Source: Clostridia bacterium (lineage in GTDB: Bacteria; Bacillota; Clostridia; Christensenellales; Aristaeellaceae). From it: a stretch of 35,652 bases of DNA. The DNA is taken from assembly GCA_017460395.1 (NCBI GenBank), contig JAFUBA010000097.1, positions 1-35,652 on the forward strand, in the 5' to 3' direction. Positions 26,444 to 33,774 of the stretch are shown here, piece after piece. Made by a program: the position numbers and the translations under genes. The notes beneath the pieces were generated by a model. The model worked only from the letters and a program-made list of their open reading frames with translations. It did not search any database and was not told the origin of the DNA. Each line of letters starts with the position of its first letter. The stretch's first letter is position 1.

Positions 26444-27280
26444 ATGGATGAACACAGCCTGGAGGCTTTCGCGCAGGAGAAGATTGCAGAGGGCCGGAAG
26501 CTGTTTTTCCGGGCCGCCATGGAGGCACCGGACGAATATATGACGGATCAGGAGAGGAAGCTTCCGCAGCCGCCGCTGTGCAAAGCGCCCATGGCGGATA
26601 ACGCCCTGGATCTGCCAAAGGACTTTTCGTCGCTCACGATCGATTCCGATTTCCTTCACGTGATCAACAGCCGGAAAAGCCATCGGGTGTATACGGACGG
26701 GAGCATCTCCCTTCTTCAGCTCTCCTACCTTCTCTGGTGCACCCAGGGCGTGAAGAGCGTCCGCGGGAGAGCATATGCCACACTGCGCACGGTGCCGGGC
26801 GGCGGTGCGCGTCATCCCTTTGAGTGCTATCTGGCGATCCGCCGCGTGGAGGGGCTGGAAAGCGGGCTCTACCACTATCTGCCCATGACACACCAGCTGG
26901 AGCGCATTGGGAATCCGGATGGGATGGAGGACTGGATCGGCCGGTCGCTGGAGGGACAGAGGTGGGCCGGGAAGGCGAGCGTCGTCTTCTACTACAGCTG
27001 TGTATTCTACCGTGCCGAGTGGCGCTACGGCATCTGGACGCACCCGACGGTGCTCATCGACAGCGGGCACGTGACGGAGAACCTGTACCTGGCCGCGACA
27101 TCCATCTCCCTGGGCGGCTGCGCGATCGCGGCGGTCGACGGGGCGGAGGCCAACCGCGCGTTTGGCCTGGACGGGCAGGAGGAAACCATCTTCTATGCCA
27201 TGCCCGTGGGCACCGTACGGCCGGAGGATGAGGAGAAGGAAGACGCCTTCTATGCCTTTGTCCGCCAGGAAGGCCTGTAA
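26444..27280 (+). CDS. SagB-type flavin-dependent dehydrogenase (nitroreductase superfamily)
   Basis: A 278-residue FMN-dependent oxidoreductase. Features are the N-terminal NSRKSHRVYTDGSISLLQLS (FMN-binding R-x-S/H-x-R region), RTVPGGGARHPFECYLA (typical SagB segment), VLIDSGHVTENLYLAAT and the C-terminal FYAMPVGTV. SagB proteins oxidise azolines in thiazole/oxazole-modified peptides, but stand-alone relatives in gut Clostridia have no peptide partner. No cyclodehydratase or precursor peptide is seen nearby, so I do not assign that role. GGAGG lies 10 bases upstream. It is followed 46 bases later by a second nitroreductase-like gene, likely in one operon. The natural substrate is unknown. 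Confidence 0.88.
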   Translation: MDEHSLEAFAQEKIAEGRKLFFRAAMEAPDEYMTDQERKLPQPPLCKAPMADNALDLPKDFSSLTIDSDFLHVINSRKSHRVYTDGSISLLQLSYLLWCTQGVKSVRGRAYATLRTVPGGGARHPFECYLAIRRVEGLESGLYHYLPMTHQLERIGNPDGMEDWIGRSLEGQRWAGKASVVFYYSCVFYRAEWRYGIWTHPTVLIDSGHVTENLYLAATSISLGGCAIAAVDGAEANRAFGLDGQEETIFYAMPVGTVRPEDEEKEDAFYAFVRQEGL

Positions 27281-27326
27281 GGCCCGCACGGAGACAGCCT
27301 GGATATGATGCTTGGAGGAATGATTC

Positions 27327-27989
27327 GTGGATAAGATGGATGTCATTCTCAGCCGCCACAGCGTGCGCCAGTACCTGGACCGGCCGATCCCGCAGGAGAT
27401 CCGGCAGCAGCTGGATGCGTGCGCTGAGGAGCTGAACCGGGAGAGCGGGCTTCACATGCAGATCCTCTACGACGAGAAGGAATGCTTCGCGTCCCGCCTT
27501 GCCCACTACGGGAAGTTCGAGCACGCGGACAACTACATCGCGCTGGTGGGCAAAAAGGCAGAAGGCCTCGAGGAAAAATGCGGATACTTCGGGGAGCTGC
27601 TGGTGCTGAGGGCCCAGGAGCTTGGGCTCAATACCTGCTGGGTCGCCCTGACACACGGAAAGAGTAAGGCAGAGGTGGGGCCGGACGAAAAGGAGGTCAT
27701 CATCATCTCGCTGGGCTATGGGAAAAATCAGGGAACGGCGCACAGGGGGAAGAAGGACACGGATGTGAGCAACATCGCCCCGGATGCGCCTGACTGGTTC
27801 CGGCGCGGCATCGAGGCAGCCCTTCTTGCGCCCACCGCGGTCAACCAGCAGAAGTTCCGCTTCGACCGGGACGGACAGACGGTCCGGGCAAAAGCCGGCC
27901 TCATCGGGACGCAGCTGAAGGTGGACCTTGGGATCGTGAAGTGCCATTTTGAGCTGGGGGCCGGGAAGGAAAACTTCACCTGGGCCTGA
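27327..27989 (+). CDS. Nitroreductase-family protein (TM1586-like)
   Basis: A 220-residue FMN-binding oxidoreductase. The N-terminal LSRHSVRQYLDRPIP has the R-x-S-x-R phosphate-binding pattern. The rest (YGKFEHADNYIALVGKK, YFGELLVLRAQELGLNTCWV, and the second half AALLAPTAVNQQKFRF) matches the compact single-chain duplicated form typified by Thermotoga TM1586. Translation starts at GTG 27327, seven bases after GGAGGA; the next ATG (27336) is too far. It follows the SagB-type gene and probably shares its promoter. Substrate unknown; such enzymes reduce quinones, nitro compounds or flavins. Confidence 0.88.
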   Translation: MDKMDVILSRHSVRQYLDRPIPQEIRQQLDACAEELNRESGLHMQILYDEKECFASRLAHYGKFEHADNYIALVGKKAEGLEEKCGYFGELLVLRAQELGLNTCWVALTHGKSKAEVGPDEKEVIIISLGYGKNQGTAHRGKKDTDVSNIAPDAPDWFRRGIEAALLAPTAVNQQKFRFDRDGQTVRAKAGLIGTQLKVDLGIVKCHFELGAGKENFTWA

Positions 27990-27995
27990 GCATAT

Positions 27996-28040
27996 GACAT
28001 GAGCCCGCGGAGGGGATGCCCCCTGCCGCGGGCTCATGTC
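27996..28040. terminator. Bidirectional terminator, 15-bp stem overlapping the TetR stop
   Basis: GACATGAGCCCGCGG pairs exactly with CCGCGGGCTCATGTC around a 15-base loop that can itself pair (GGGG/CCCC). It separates the nitroreductase from the convergent TetR gene and its right arm includes the last codons and stop of that gene. Confidence 0.85.
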
Positions 28041-28660
28041 TGTGCCTGGAAGACCGACAGGCTTTCATCGCTTTCACCGGGCGCCGATGCACCGTGGTGT
28101 TCAAGCCGGCTCATGTTCTCAAGGGAGTTGCGGAAGTCGCCCCGCAGGATGGTGGACGTCGTCTGCACCACCTCCTGCGGTGAGGAAACCATGTGGCCCT
28201 GGACCCAGTCCGTCACCACGCCCATCAGGGCATGGGCGTAGAAGCCGGCCACCTGCTCCTTCCCCTCGGGGGAGATGGGGATTCCTTCCGCCTGCTCCTC
28301 GATCACGGGCAGCAGGAGCGCCATCACATCCCGGTGCATGCTCTGCCTTGCGAGCAGCTGGTCCACGGAGAAGTAGGTGTTGAGTACCAGACTTTTCTGC
28401 GCCTGCAGGGCCTCGAGAAAGCTGAGAAAGCCCTTGTGCCAGGTATCGTAGGTGCAGTTGCCGCGGATCGCGCCGCGCAGGCTCTCCTGCAGCGCCCACT
28501 CAGCCAGATCGTAGATGTCCCTGAAGTGGTAGTAGAAGGTCATCCGGCTGATGCCGCACATTTCGGTCAGCTCGGCGATGGTGATCCTGGTGATCCTCTT
28601 TTTCTGCAGAAGCTGCATGAGGGCATCTGCAAGGGCCTGCCGGGTGTCGTCGCGTTTCAT
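28034..28660 (-). CDS. TetR-family transcriptional regulator
   Basis: A 208-residue regulator with the N-terminal helix-turn-helix at about residues 7-50: ITIAELTEMCGISRMTFYYHF, then RDIYDLAEW, resembling the DhaS-like TetR group. The C-terminal helical part ends in a short charged tail. ATG 28660 has AGGAGG 9 bases upstream; a longer frame lacks one. It is third in line behind the MMPL exporter and the XXXDG protein on the same strand, after a hairpin. It resembles the other TetR at 33156 in domain layout. Likely controls the efflux genes, but the target is inferred from position only. Confidence 0.9.
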   Translation of the reverse strand: MKRDDTRQALADALMQLLQKKRITRITIAELTEMCGISRMTFYYHFRDIYDLAEWALQESLRGAIRGNCTYDTWHKGFLSFLEALQAQKSLVLNTYFSVDQLLARQSMHRDVMALLLPVIEEQAEGIPISPEGKEQVAGFYAHALMGVVTDWVQGHMVSSPQEVVQTTSTILRGDFRNSLENMSRLEHHGASAPGESDESLSVFQAQT

Positions 28661-28707
28661 GGCGGGTGACCTCCTACACGATCGGTTGCATACAGGAAGG
28701 ATGGATA

Positions 28708-28753
28708 CAGAAGCACCGGGGGTGCCCATGCAGGGCTGACCCCCGGCTTCTGG
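28708..28753 (-). terminator. GC-rich stem-loop after the XXXDG gene
   Basis: CAGAAG-CA-CCGGGGGT pairs with ACCCCCGG-C-TTCTG with an inner GCCC/GGGC pairing in the loop. There is no long T run. It may partly terminate transcription between the XXXDG gene and the TetR gene downstream. Confidence 0.6.
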
Positions 28754-28765
28754 TATGCCCGTTTC

Positions 28766-30805
28766 TTACTTCAGATCCGTGCGGATGATGTACACGGTCA
28801 CGGCCTTCATGCCCTCGGGGCGCAGGTCGTAGCCGCTCAGCTTTGCACTGTCGCGGGTCTCCTCATAGATGCGAAGCACCTCGGGCAGATCATCGGTCAC
28901 ATAGGGGAGAAGCTGCCCGGCGATGTCCTTCTGGGCCTGAAGCAGCGTGTCCTTCAGCTGCTGCGTGCCGTCCTGTCGGAGCGTTTCCGCGCCGTCCTTC
29001 AGCTGGACAGCGCCGTCACAGAGCGCCTGTGCACCGTCGTCCAGCTCGGCGGCGCCGGAGGACAGGGTGGAGACGCCGTCCTTCAGGGTCGTGGCACCCG
29101 CCACCAGCTGCTGGAGCCCCCTGTGGAGCTGGGTGGCACCGTCGGCGGCCTGGGAAACGCCGCCCGTGTAGGCCTGAACGCCGGCCACGAACGTGCTGAT
29201 CTGCTCCAGCTGCTCCTTCAGGGCCGCAAGGCTCTCCCTTGCCTGGGCTGCCGCCTCGAGCTTCTGGGGGATGGTCTCGTCGGAGGCAAGATAGGCCTGG
29301 GTGTTGTCCTTCACCAGCTGCTCCAGCTGCAGCTGCACCTGTTCCTCGATCTGCCCCCGGATCTCCTCGGAGGCCATCTGCTGCTGAAGGGCGCCGCTCA
29401 CGAGGGCGGCCTGTTCCTCGGGCACCATGCCGTTTTCCAGGGCCTTCGTGTACTCCTCTGCGGTCATGTCCTGGCCGGCAGCTTTCAGCACGGCTTCCAG
29501 CACCTTGCCCTGAACGGCTGCCTCGACGGCTGTGCGCACCTGCTCGGCACTCGCCTGCACCTTTTCGCGCACGGCGGCCTCGACCTGGGCCATGGCGGCA
29601 GCCTTCAGGCTGTCCGGATCGAGCTCATCGATGATCTCATCGAGGATATCGGCATAGTTTTCTGCGGCGAGCTCCGGGACCTCGATGCCGGCGGCATCCA
29701 GGCCGGCTGCGGCCAGCTGCTGGTTGGCGGTCTGGAGGATGGCATCAAAGATCGTCTGGGCGCCCGCAACCAGCTGGTCGCTGTTTTCTGTGAGGGTGGC
29801 AAGGCCCGTGTCCAGGGCGACGGCGCCGTCCTTGGCGCTGGAGATGCCGTTTGCGAGGACCACGGTGCCGAGGCTGAGCTGCGTGGCACCGGTCCTGAGC
29901 TGGGAGGTGCCGTCCTTCAGGGCCTCGGCGCCGCTTGAAAGCTGGGCCGTGCCGTCCGCGAGGGCCTGGGCACCGTCATTGAGCTGCGAAAGGCCATTGT
30001 TGAGTTCGTTGACTTTGGAGGCGATCTCTCTGGTCCTGCCCTGCACCTCGGGGAGCTCCCCGCCGCGCTCCATGGCGGTAAGGAGTGACGTCACATCGTC
30101 AAGCTCTGCATGCAAATCCATGTCGATCCGCCCGTCTGCCTCGCGCAGGACGGCGTCGATGGGATCGGAGGTGGCAAAGGTCATGAGCCAGTCAAGGTCG
30201 GCCTTCTCCGCGTGGAAGGTGGCGGTGAAGGAGGAGGGCAGCTTCAGGGACGCATCCACGCCCGGCAGGCCGTAGCCCACCAGCACCTGGCGGCCCATCT
30301 CGCTGAGGATCAGGGCGTTTTCCACGCGGACATCGCTGATGCCCTCCCCGGGCAGCGGCAGCACGCTCACGGCCAGGGTCGGGATCTCGGAGGCGGTCTC
30401 ATAGGTGACGGTGAGGACGGCATCGCCGGTGAGGGTTTTGAGCTCCTGGAAGGTGACGTCCCTCCCGTCCAAGGTGAGGGACACGTGCGGCAGCACCGCG
30501 GGTGCCTTCGTGGAGGTGCCCTGGTAGGTGATGTCGTTCCCACCGGCCTCAAAGGTCAGGGTCTCGCCGGACAGGGTGAACGTTTCTTTTCCGCCGACAT
30601 TCTGAATATTCTCCAGCATCGTGCTGTCCTTCAGCTCCTTCAGACCGTCTGTGTTCTCCAGACGGACACTGTCGGTGATGCTTTGGACGGATCCATCGGA
30701 TGTGGACACCACGAAGACTCTTTCGTGCTTGGTATTCTCTGCCAGGCCGGGCATGCACATGAGCAGCATGGCGGCAATGAGAAGCAGCGCAACAATCTTT
30801 TTCAT
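28766..30805 (-). CDS. Secreted YhgE/Pip-like protein with XXXDG heptad repeats
   Basis: A 679-residue exported protein with a signal peptide (MKKIVALLLIAAMLLMCM, cleavage after LAE). An N-terminal beta-rich region (residues ~25-230) is followed by coiled repeats of the X-X-X-D-G/S-G type: LNDGAQALADGTAQLSSGAE and, near the end, LKDGVSTLSSGAAELDDGAQ. A long Ala/Gln-rich helix (residues ~400-520) lies between. These repeats are known from YhgE/Pip-type and MmpL-associated surface proteins. Unlike YhgE it has no C-terminal membrane domain. It follows the MMPL gene after 61 bases and has AAAGGGAGA 7-8 bases before the ATG. I infer a periplasmic or wall-side partner or adaptor of the exporter. 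Confidence 0.8.
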   Translation of the reverse strand: MKKIVALLLIAAMLLMCMPGLAENTKHERVFVVSTSDGSVQSITDSVRLENTDGLKELKDSTMLENIQNVGGKETFTLSGETLTFEAGGNDITYQGTSTKAPAVLPHVSLTLDGRDVTFQELKTLTGDAVLTVTYETASEIPTLAVSVLPLPGEGISDVRVENALILSEMGRQVLVGYGLPGVDASLKLPSSFTATFHAEKADLDWLMTFATSDPIDAVLREADGRIDMDLHAELDDVTSLLTAMERGGELPEVQGRTREIASKVNELNNGLSQLNDGAQALADGTAQLSSGAEALKDGTSQLRTGATQLSLGTVVLANGISSAKDGAVALDTGLATLTENSDQLVAGAQTIFDAILQTANQQLAAAGLDAAGIEVPELAAENYADILDEIIDELDPDSLKAAAMAQVEAAVREKVQASAEQVRTAVEAAVQGKVLEAVLKAAGQDMTAEEYTKALENGMVPEEQAALVSGALQQQMASEEIRGQIEEQVQLQLEQLVKDNTQAYLASDETIPQKLEAAAQARESLAALKEQLEQISTFVAGVQAYTGGVSQAADGATQLHRGLQQLVAGATTLKDGVSTLSSGAAELDDGAQALCDGAVQLKDGAETLRQDGTQQLKDTLLQAQKDIAGQLLPYVTDDLPEVLRIYEETRDSAKLSGYDLRPEGMKAVTVYIIRTDLK

Positions 30806-30866
30806 CGTCGATTCTCCCTTTCAGATCTGTTTTCCGGAATGGTCAGGATTTTTTCTATGGTGCCTG

Positions 30867-32936
30867 TCATGACCGTACAGCCTTCATGTCGAAGGTGGTC
30901 CTTACGATGAGCCCGTCCAGAAGCAGCAGCATCGCGGGCAGAAGGAGGAGCACCACGGCGACGCTCAGAAGGGCGCCGCGGGCGATCAGGCGGCACATGG
31001 AGGAAATGATGTCCACGTTGGAGTAAAGACCCACGCCGTAGGTGGCAGCGAAGAAGCCGAGGCCGCTGACCAGGACGCTCTGGGCCGCGGAGGATACGGC
31101 ATGCTGAACGGCGTCTGTCCTGTCCATGCCGCTGAGTCTGTTCTGTTTGTAGCGCGTGGTCATGAGGATGGCATAGTCCACGGTGGCACCCAGCTGGATG
31201 GTGGAGATCAGGATCGGGCCCACGAAGGGCAGCTGCGTGCCGGTGAAGTAGGGGATGCACAGGTTTGCGGCGATGGCCAGCTCGATGATGGCCACCAGCA
31301 GCACCGGCAGGGAGATGGACTTCTGCACAAGGAGAATGATCACGAAAATGGCGATGATCGAGATGAGGCTCACGACGGTGAAGTCATGGTCGGTGCAGGC
31401 GATCAGGTCCTTGGTGCAGGGCGCCTCGCCGATGAGCATGCCGCCGTCATCGTACTTTTTGAGGATCTCATTGAGGCTGTCGATCTGCGCGTTGACCTCA
31501 TCCGAGGAGATGATATAGGCGGAGTTGACCAGCATCAGCTGATACCGTTCCCCCTTGACCATGCGCAGAGCCTCAGGTGGCACGATGCTCTCGGGAATGC
31601 CGGCGCCAAGGAGACTGTCGATGCCGATCACGCTCCTGACGCCGTCCACCTTCTGCATCTCATCCGTCATGTCCCGCACGTCCTTCTGGCTCACATCGCT
31701 GTCCACCAGAAGCAGGTGGGTGGTGGCCATGTCGAAGGTCTCCTCCAGCTTCTTGTTGGCGATGACGGACTTGAGCTCGGGCGGCATCACCCTGCTCATG
31801 TCATAGTAGACGTCTACGTTCTGGTAGCCGTAGAAGGAGGGGAAGATCATGAGGGCGAGGACGATGCACAGTGCCTTGTAGTGCCGGGTCACAAACCGCC
31901 CGATGCCGCCCACGTTCGGGAGCAGGGGCCTGTGGCTCGTCTTCTCAATGGGCCTGTCCATGAGGCGGATCACGCAGGGCAGAAGCACCACGGTGCCGAG
32001 GACGCCCATCACGACGCCCTTGCTCATGACGATGCCCAGGTCGCGGCCCAGGGTGAAGCTCATGAAGCAGATGGACACAAAGCCCGCCACGGTGGTCAGG
32101 CTGGAACCCAGGATGGAGGTGAAGGTCAGGTGAATGGCATTGGCCATGGCTTCATCCTTGTCCTGGATGTGTTCCTTCTGCTCCTTGTAGCTGTGCCAGA
32201 GGAAGATGGAGTAGTCGAGCGTCACGCCCAGCTGCAAAACGGCAGCCACGGCCTTTGTGATGTAGCTGATTTCTCCCAGGAAGTAGTTGCTTCCAAGGTT
32301 CCAGAGGATGGACACGCCGATGCACAGAAGGAAGATGATGGGCAGCAGGAAGGAGTCCATGGTGATCATCAGCACGATGGCGCAAAGGGCCACGGCGATG
32401 CCCACGTAGATGGCTTCCTGGTCCTCCACCAGCTGCTTGGTGTCTGTGACCACGGCGGAAAGGCCGCTGACGAAGCACTTTTCTCCGGCAGTCCTGCGGA
32501 CTTCGTGAATGGCCTCCATCGTCTCCTCGGAGGAGGAACCCTCATCGAAGAAGACGGCGGAGAGCATGCAGTCGCCCCGCTGGAACATCTCGCGGTAGCT
32601 GTCAGGGATGATCTCAAGCGGGAACATGCCCCTGGTGATGGATGCAAAGCCGATCACGCTGTCCACGTGGGGAATGTCCTTCAGGGCATTTTCCATATCG
32701 GTCTGCTCCTCGAGCGTCATGCCCTCCGTGACCAGAAGGGAGAAGGCACCCTTGCCGAAATCCTCCAGAAGGATTTCCTGCCCTTTCACCGTTTCAAGGT
32801 CCTGGGGCAGATAATACAGAAGATCATACTTGGTTTTGGTTTGCACCATGCCCAGCACCGAGGGCACAAGCAGGATGAGACACACAATGATGACCAGGAT
32901 TCTGTGCTTCACAAGACGTCTGACGAATCCTTTCAC
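30867..32936 (-). CDS. MMPL-family RND-type exporter
   Basis: A 689-residue membrane transporter with two repeats of one membrane helix, an extracytoplasmic domain, and five helices. The first helix is ILVIIVCLILLVPSVLG. Family signatures include LQLGVTLDYSIFLWHSYKEQ and, in the second half, IQLGATVDYAILMTTRYKQN, the conserved acidic residues of the proton relay. Relatives move lipids, drugs or peptides outward. Start is GTG 32936: GGGAGGT (32944-32950) is 7 bases upstream, while the frame further upstream crosses the promoters. It shares a divergent control region with the TetR gene at 33156 and leads the XXXDG gene. Cargo unknown. Confidence 0.92.
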   Translation of the reverse strand: MKGFVRRLVKHRILVIIVCLILLVPSVLGMVQTKTKYDLLYYLPQDLETVKGQEILLEDFGKGAFSLLVTEGMTLEEQTDMENALKDIPHVDSVIGFASITRGMFPLEIIPDSYREMFQRGDCMLSAVFFDEGSSSEETMEAIHEVRRTAGEKCFVSGLSAVVTDTKQLVEDQEAIYVGIAVALCAIVLMITMDSFLLPIIFLLCIGVSILWNLGSNYFLGEISYITKAVAAVLQLGVTLDYSIFLWHSYKEQKEHIQDKDEAMANAIHLTFTSILGSSLTTVAGFVSICFMSFTLGRDLGIVMSKGVVMGVLGTVVLLPCVIRLMDRPIEKTSHRPLLPNVGGIGRFVTRHYKALCIVLALMIFPSFYGYQNVDVYYDMSRVMPPELKSVIANKKLEETFDMATTHLLLVDSDVSQKDVRDMTDEMQKVDGVRSVIGIDSLLGAGIPESIVPPEALRMVKGERYQLMLVNSAYIISSDEVNAQIDSLNEILKKYDDGGMLIGEAPCTKDLIACTDHDFTVVSLISIIAIFVIILLVQKSISLPVLLVAIIELAIAANLCIPYFTGTQLPFVGPILISTIQLGATVDYAILMTTRYKQNRLSGMDRTDAVQHAVSSAAQSVLVSGLGFFAATYGVGLYSNVDIISSMCRLIARGALLSVAVVLLLLPAMLLLLDGLIVRTTFDMKAVRS

Positions 32937-32978
32937 ATCCGTTACCTCCCAACATTCTTTCTGATAAAAGACACTGTG

Positions 32979-33007
32979 TTGACAATCGCAACGGTGCGAA
33001 TTATAAT
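32979..33007 (+). promoter_or_regulatory. Perfect-consensus promoter toward the TetR gene
   Basis: TTGACA (32979-32984), 17-base spacer, TATAAT (33002-33007): exact sigma-70 consensus at ideal spacing. Start would be near 33014, giving a leader of about 140 bases before the TetR ATG. Its -10 overlaps that of the opposing promoter. Confidence 0.8.
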
Positions 33008-33028
33008 CGCTAATGTGATCAGTTTCAA
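33000..33028 (-). promoter_or_regulatory. Promoter of the MMPL operon, sharing the -10 box
   Basis: On the minus strand: TTGAAA (33028-33023), 17-base spacer, TATAAT (33005-33000). Its -10 overlaps the plus-strand -10 by four bases within ATTATAAT, so polymerase can occupy only one direction at a time. Confidence 0.75.
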
Positions 33029-33037
33029 TAAACAGAT
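33018..33037. promoter_or_regulatory. Imperfect palindrome over the MMPL -35 box, candidate TetR operator
   Basis: ATCAGTTT, CAAT, AAACAGAT: arms match at 7 of 8 positions. It covers the -35 of the MMPL promoter and lies just downstream of the TetR start site, a suitable place to repress both genes. Assignment is inference. Confidence 0.45.
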
Positions 33038-33155
33038 TGATTATCGACCGTTTGTTAATCGACAGCGAACGCGCAAGGCCGGCATTACTGAACAGATAAA
33101 GGCAAAATTGTTGAGTAATCCGGACTGCGTCAGGAAAGAGAAAGAGGGATGCGGG

Positions 33156-33767
33156 ATGGCTATTCATGGAGATGCGCACGGGGTGCAGCAGGTCCAGGAC
33201 AAAAAAGAAGACCGGAGGGTCCGGCGGACGAAGAAGCTTCTGACGCAGGCACTCACGCAGCTGTTGCAGGAAAAGCAGATCAATGAGATCACCGTCAAGG
33301 AGCTGACCGACCTTGCCGACATGAACCGGGGCACCTTCTATCTGTACTACAGGGACATGTTTGACATGCTGGAGAAGGTGGAGGACGGCCTGTTTGGCGC
33401 GCTGGATGAGATCATCTCGGTGCACGGAAACAATGATGTGATGACTGAGGCAAAGATGATCCTGGTGGATCTTTTCCGCTTCATCGGTGACAACCGGGAG
33501 ATGTGCCGGGTGCTTCTGAGCCCCCACGGGGACATGAACTTTCTGCACAGGCTGAATGAGGTGCTGCGGGAAAAGTGCCTGATGGCCTGGCATGAGCACA
33601 GGCAGGAGAAGGATGAGGCGGAGTTTGACTACCACTACAGCTTCATCGTGTTCGGCTGTGCAGGCCTCATCCGCGCCTGGGTCAACCGGGACTGTCAGGA
33701 ATCCCCGGAAACCATGGCGAAGCTGGCCTTTGACATGGTCTTGCGGGGGAGCATGGCGGATGTATAA
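33156..33767 (+). CDS. TetR-family transcriptional regulator of the MMPL locus
   Basis: A 203-residue TetR protein. The helix-turn-helix (about residues 22-66) contains ITVKELTDLADMNRGTFYLYY and RDMFDMLEK. The C-terminal domain (FRFIGDNREMCRVLLSPHGD) is like the TetR_C group often paired with MMPL or YhgE genes. ATG 33156 follows AGAGGG by 7 bases. It is divergent from the MMPL operon with overlapping promoters and is the best candidate for its repressor. The next gene (33775) begins 7 bases after its stop, so the ATPase may be read from the same promoter. Confidence 0.92.
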   Translation: MAIHGDAHGVQQVQDKKEDRRVRRTKKLLTQALTQLLQEKQINEITVKELTDLADMNRGTFYLYYRDMFDMLEKVEDGLFGALDEIISVHGNNDVMTEAKMILVDLFRFIGDNREMCRVLLSPHGDMNFLHRLNEVLREKCLMAWHEHRQEKDEAEFDYHYSFIVFGCAGLIRAWVNRDCQESPETMAKLAFDMVLRGSMADV

Positions 33768-33774
33768 GGCAGAC

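Noticed and set aside
26444-27280. Thiazole/oxazole-modified peptide cluster
   Set aside because: SagB-type protein alone; no SagC/SagD-like gene or precursor peptide visible.
31101-33155. Plus-strand frame running through the MMPL gene into the TetR gene
   Set aside because: The part before 33156 is antisense to an obvious exporter and crosses the promoters; only the TetR part is real.
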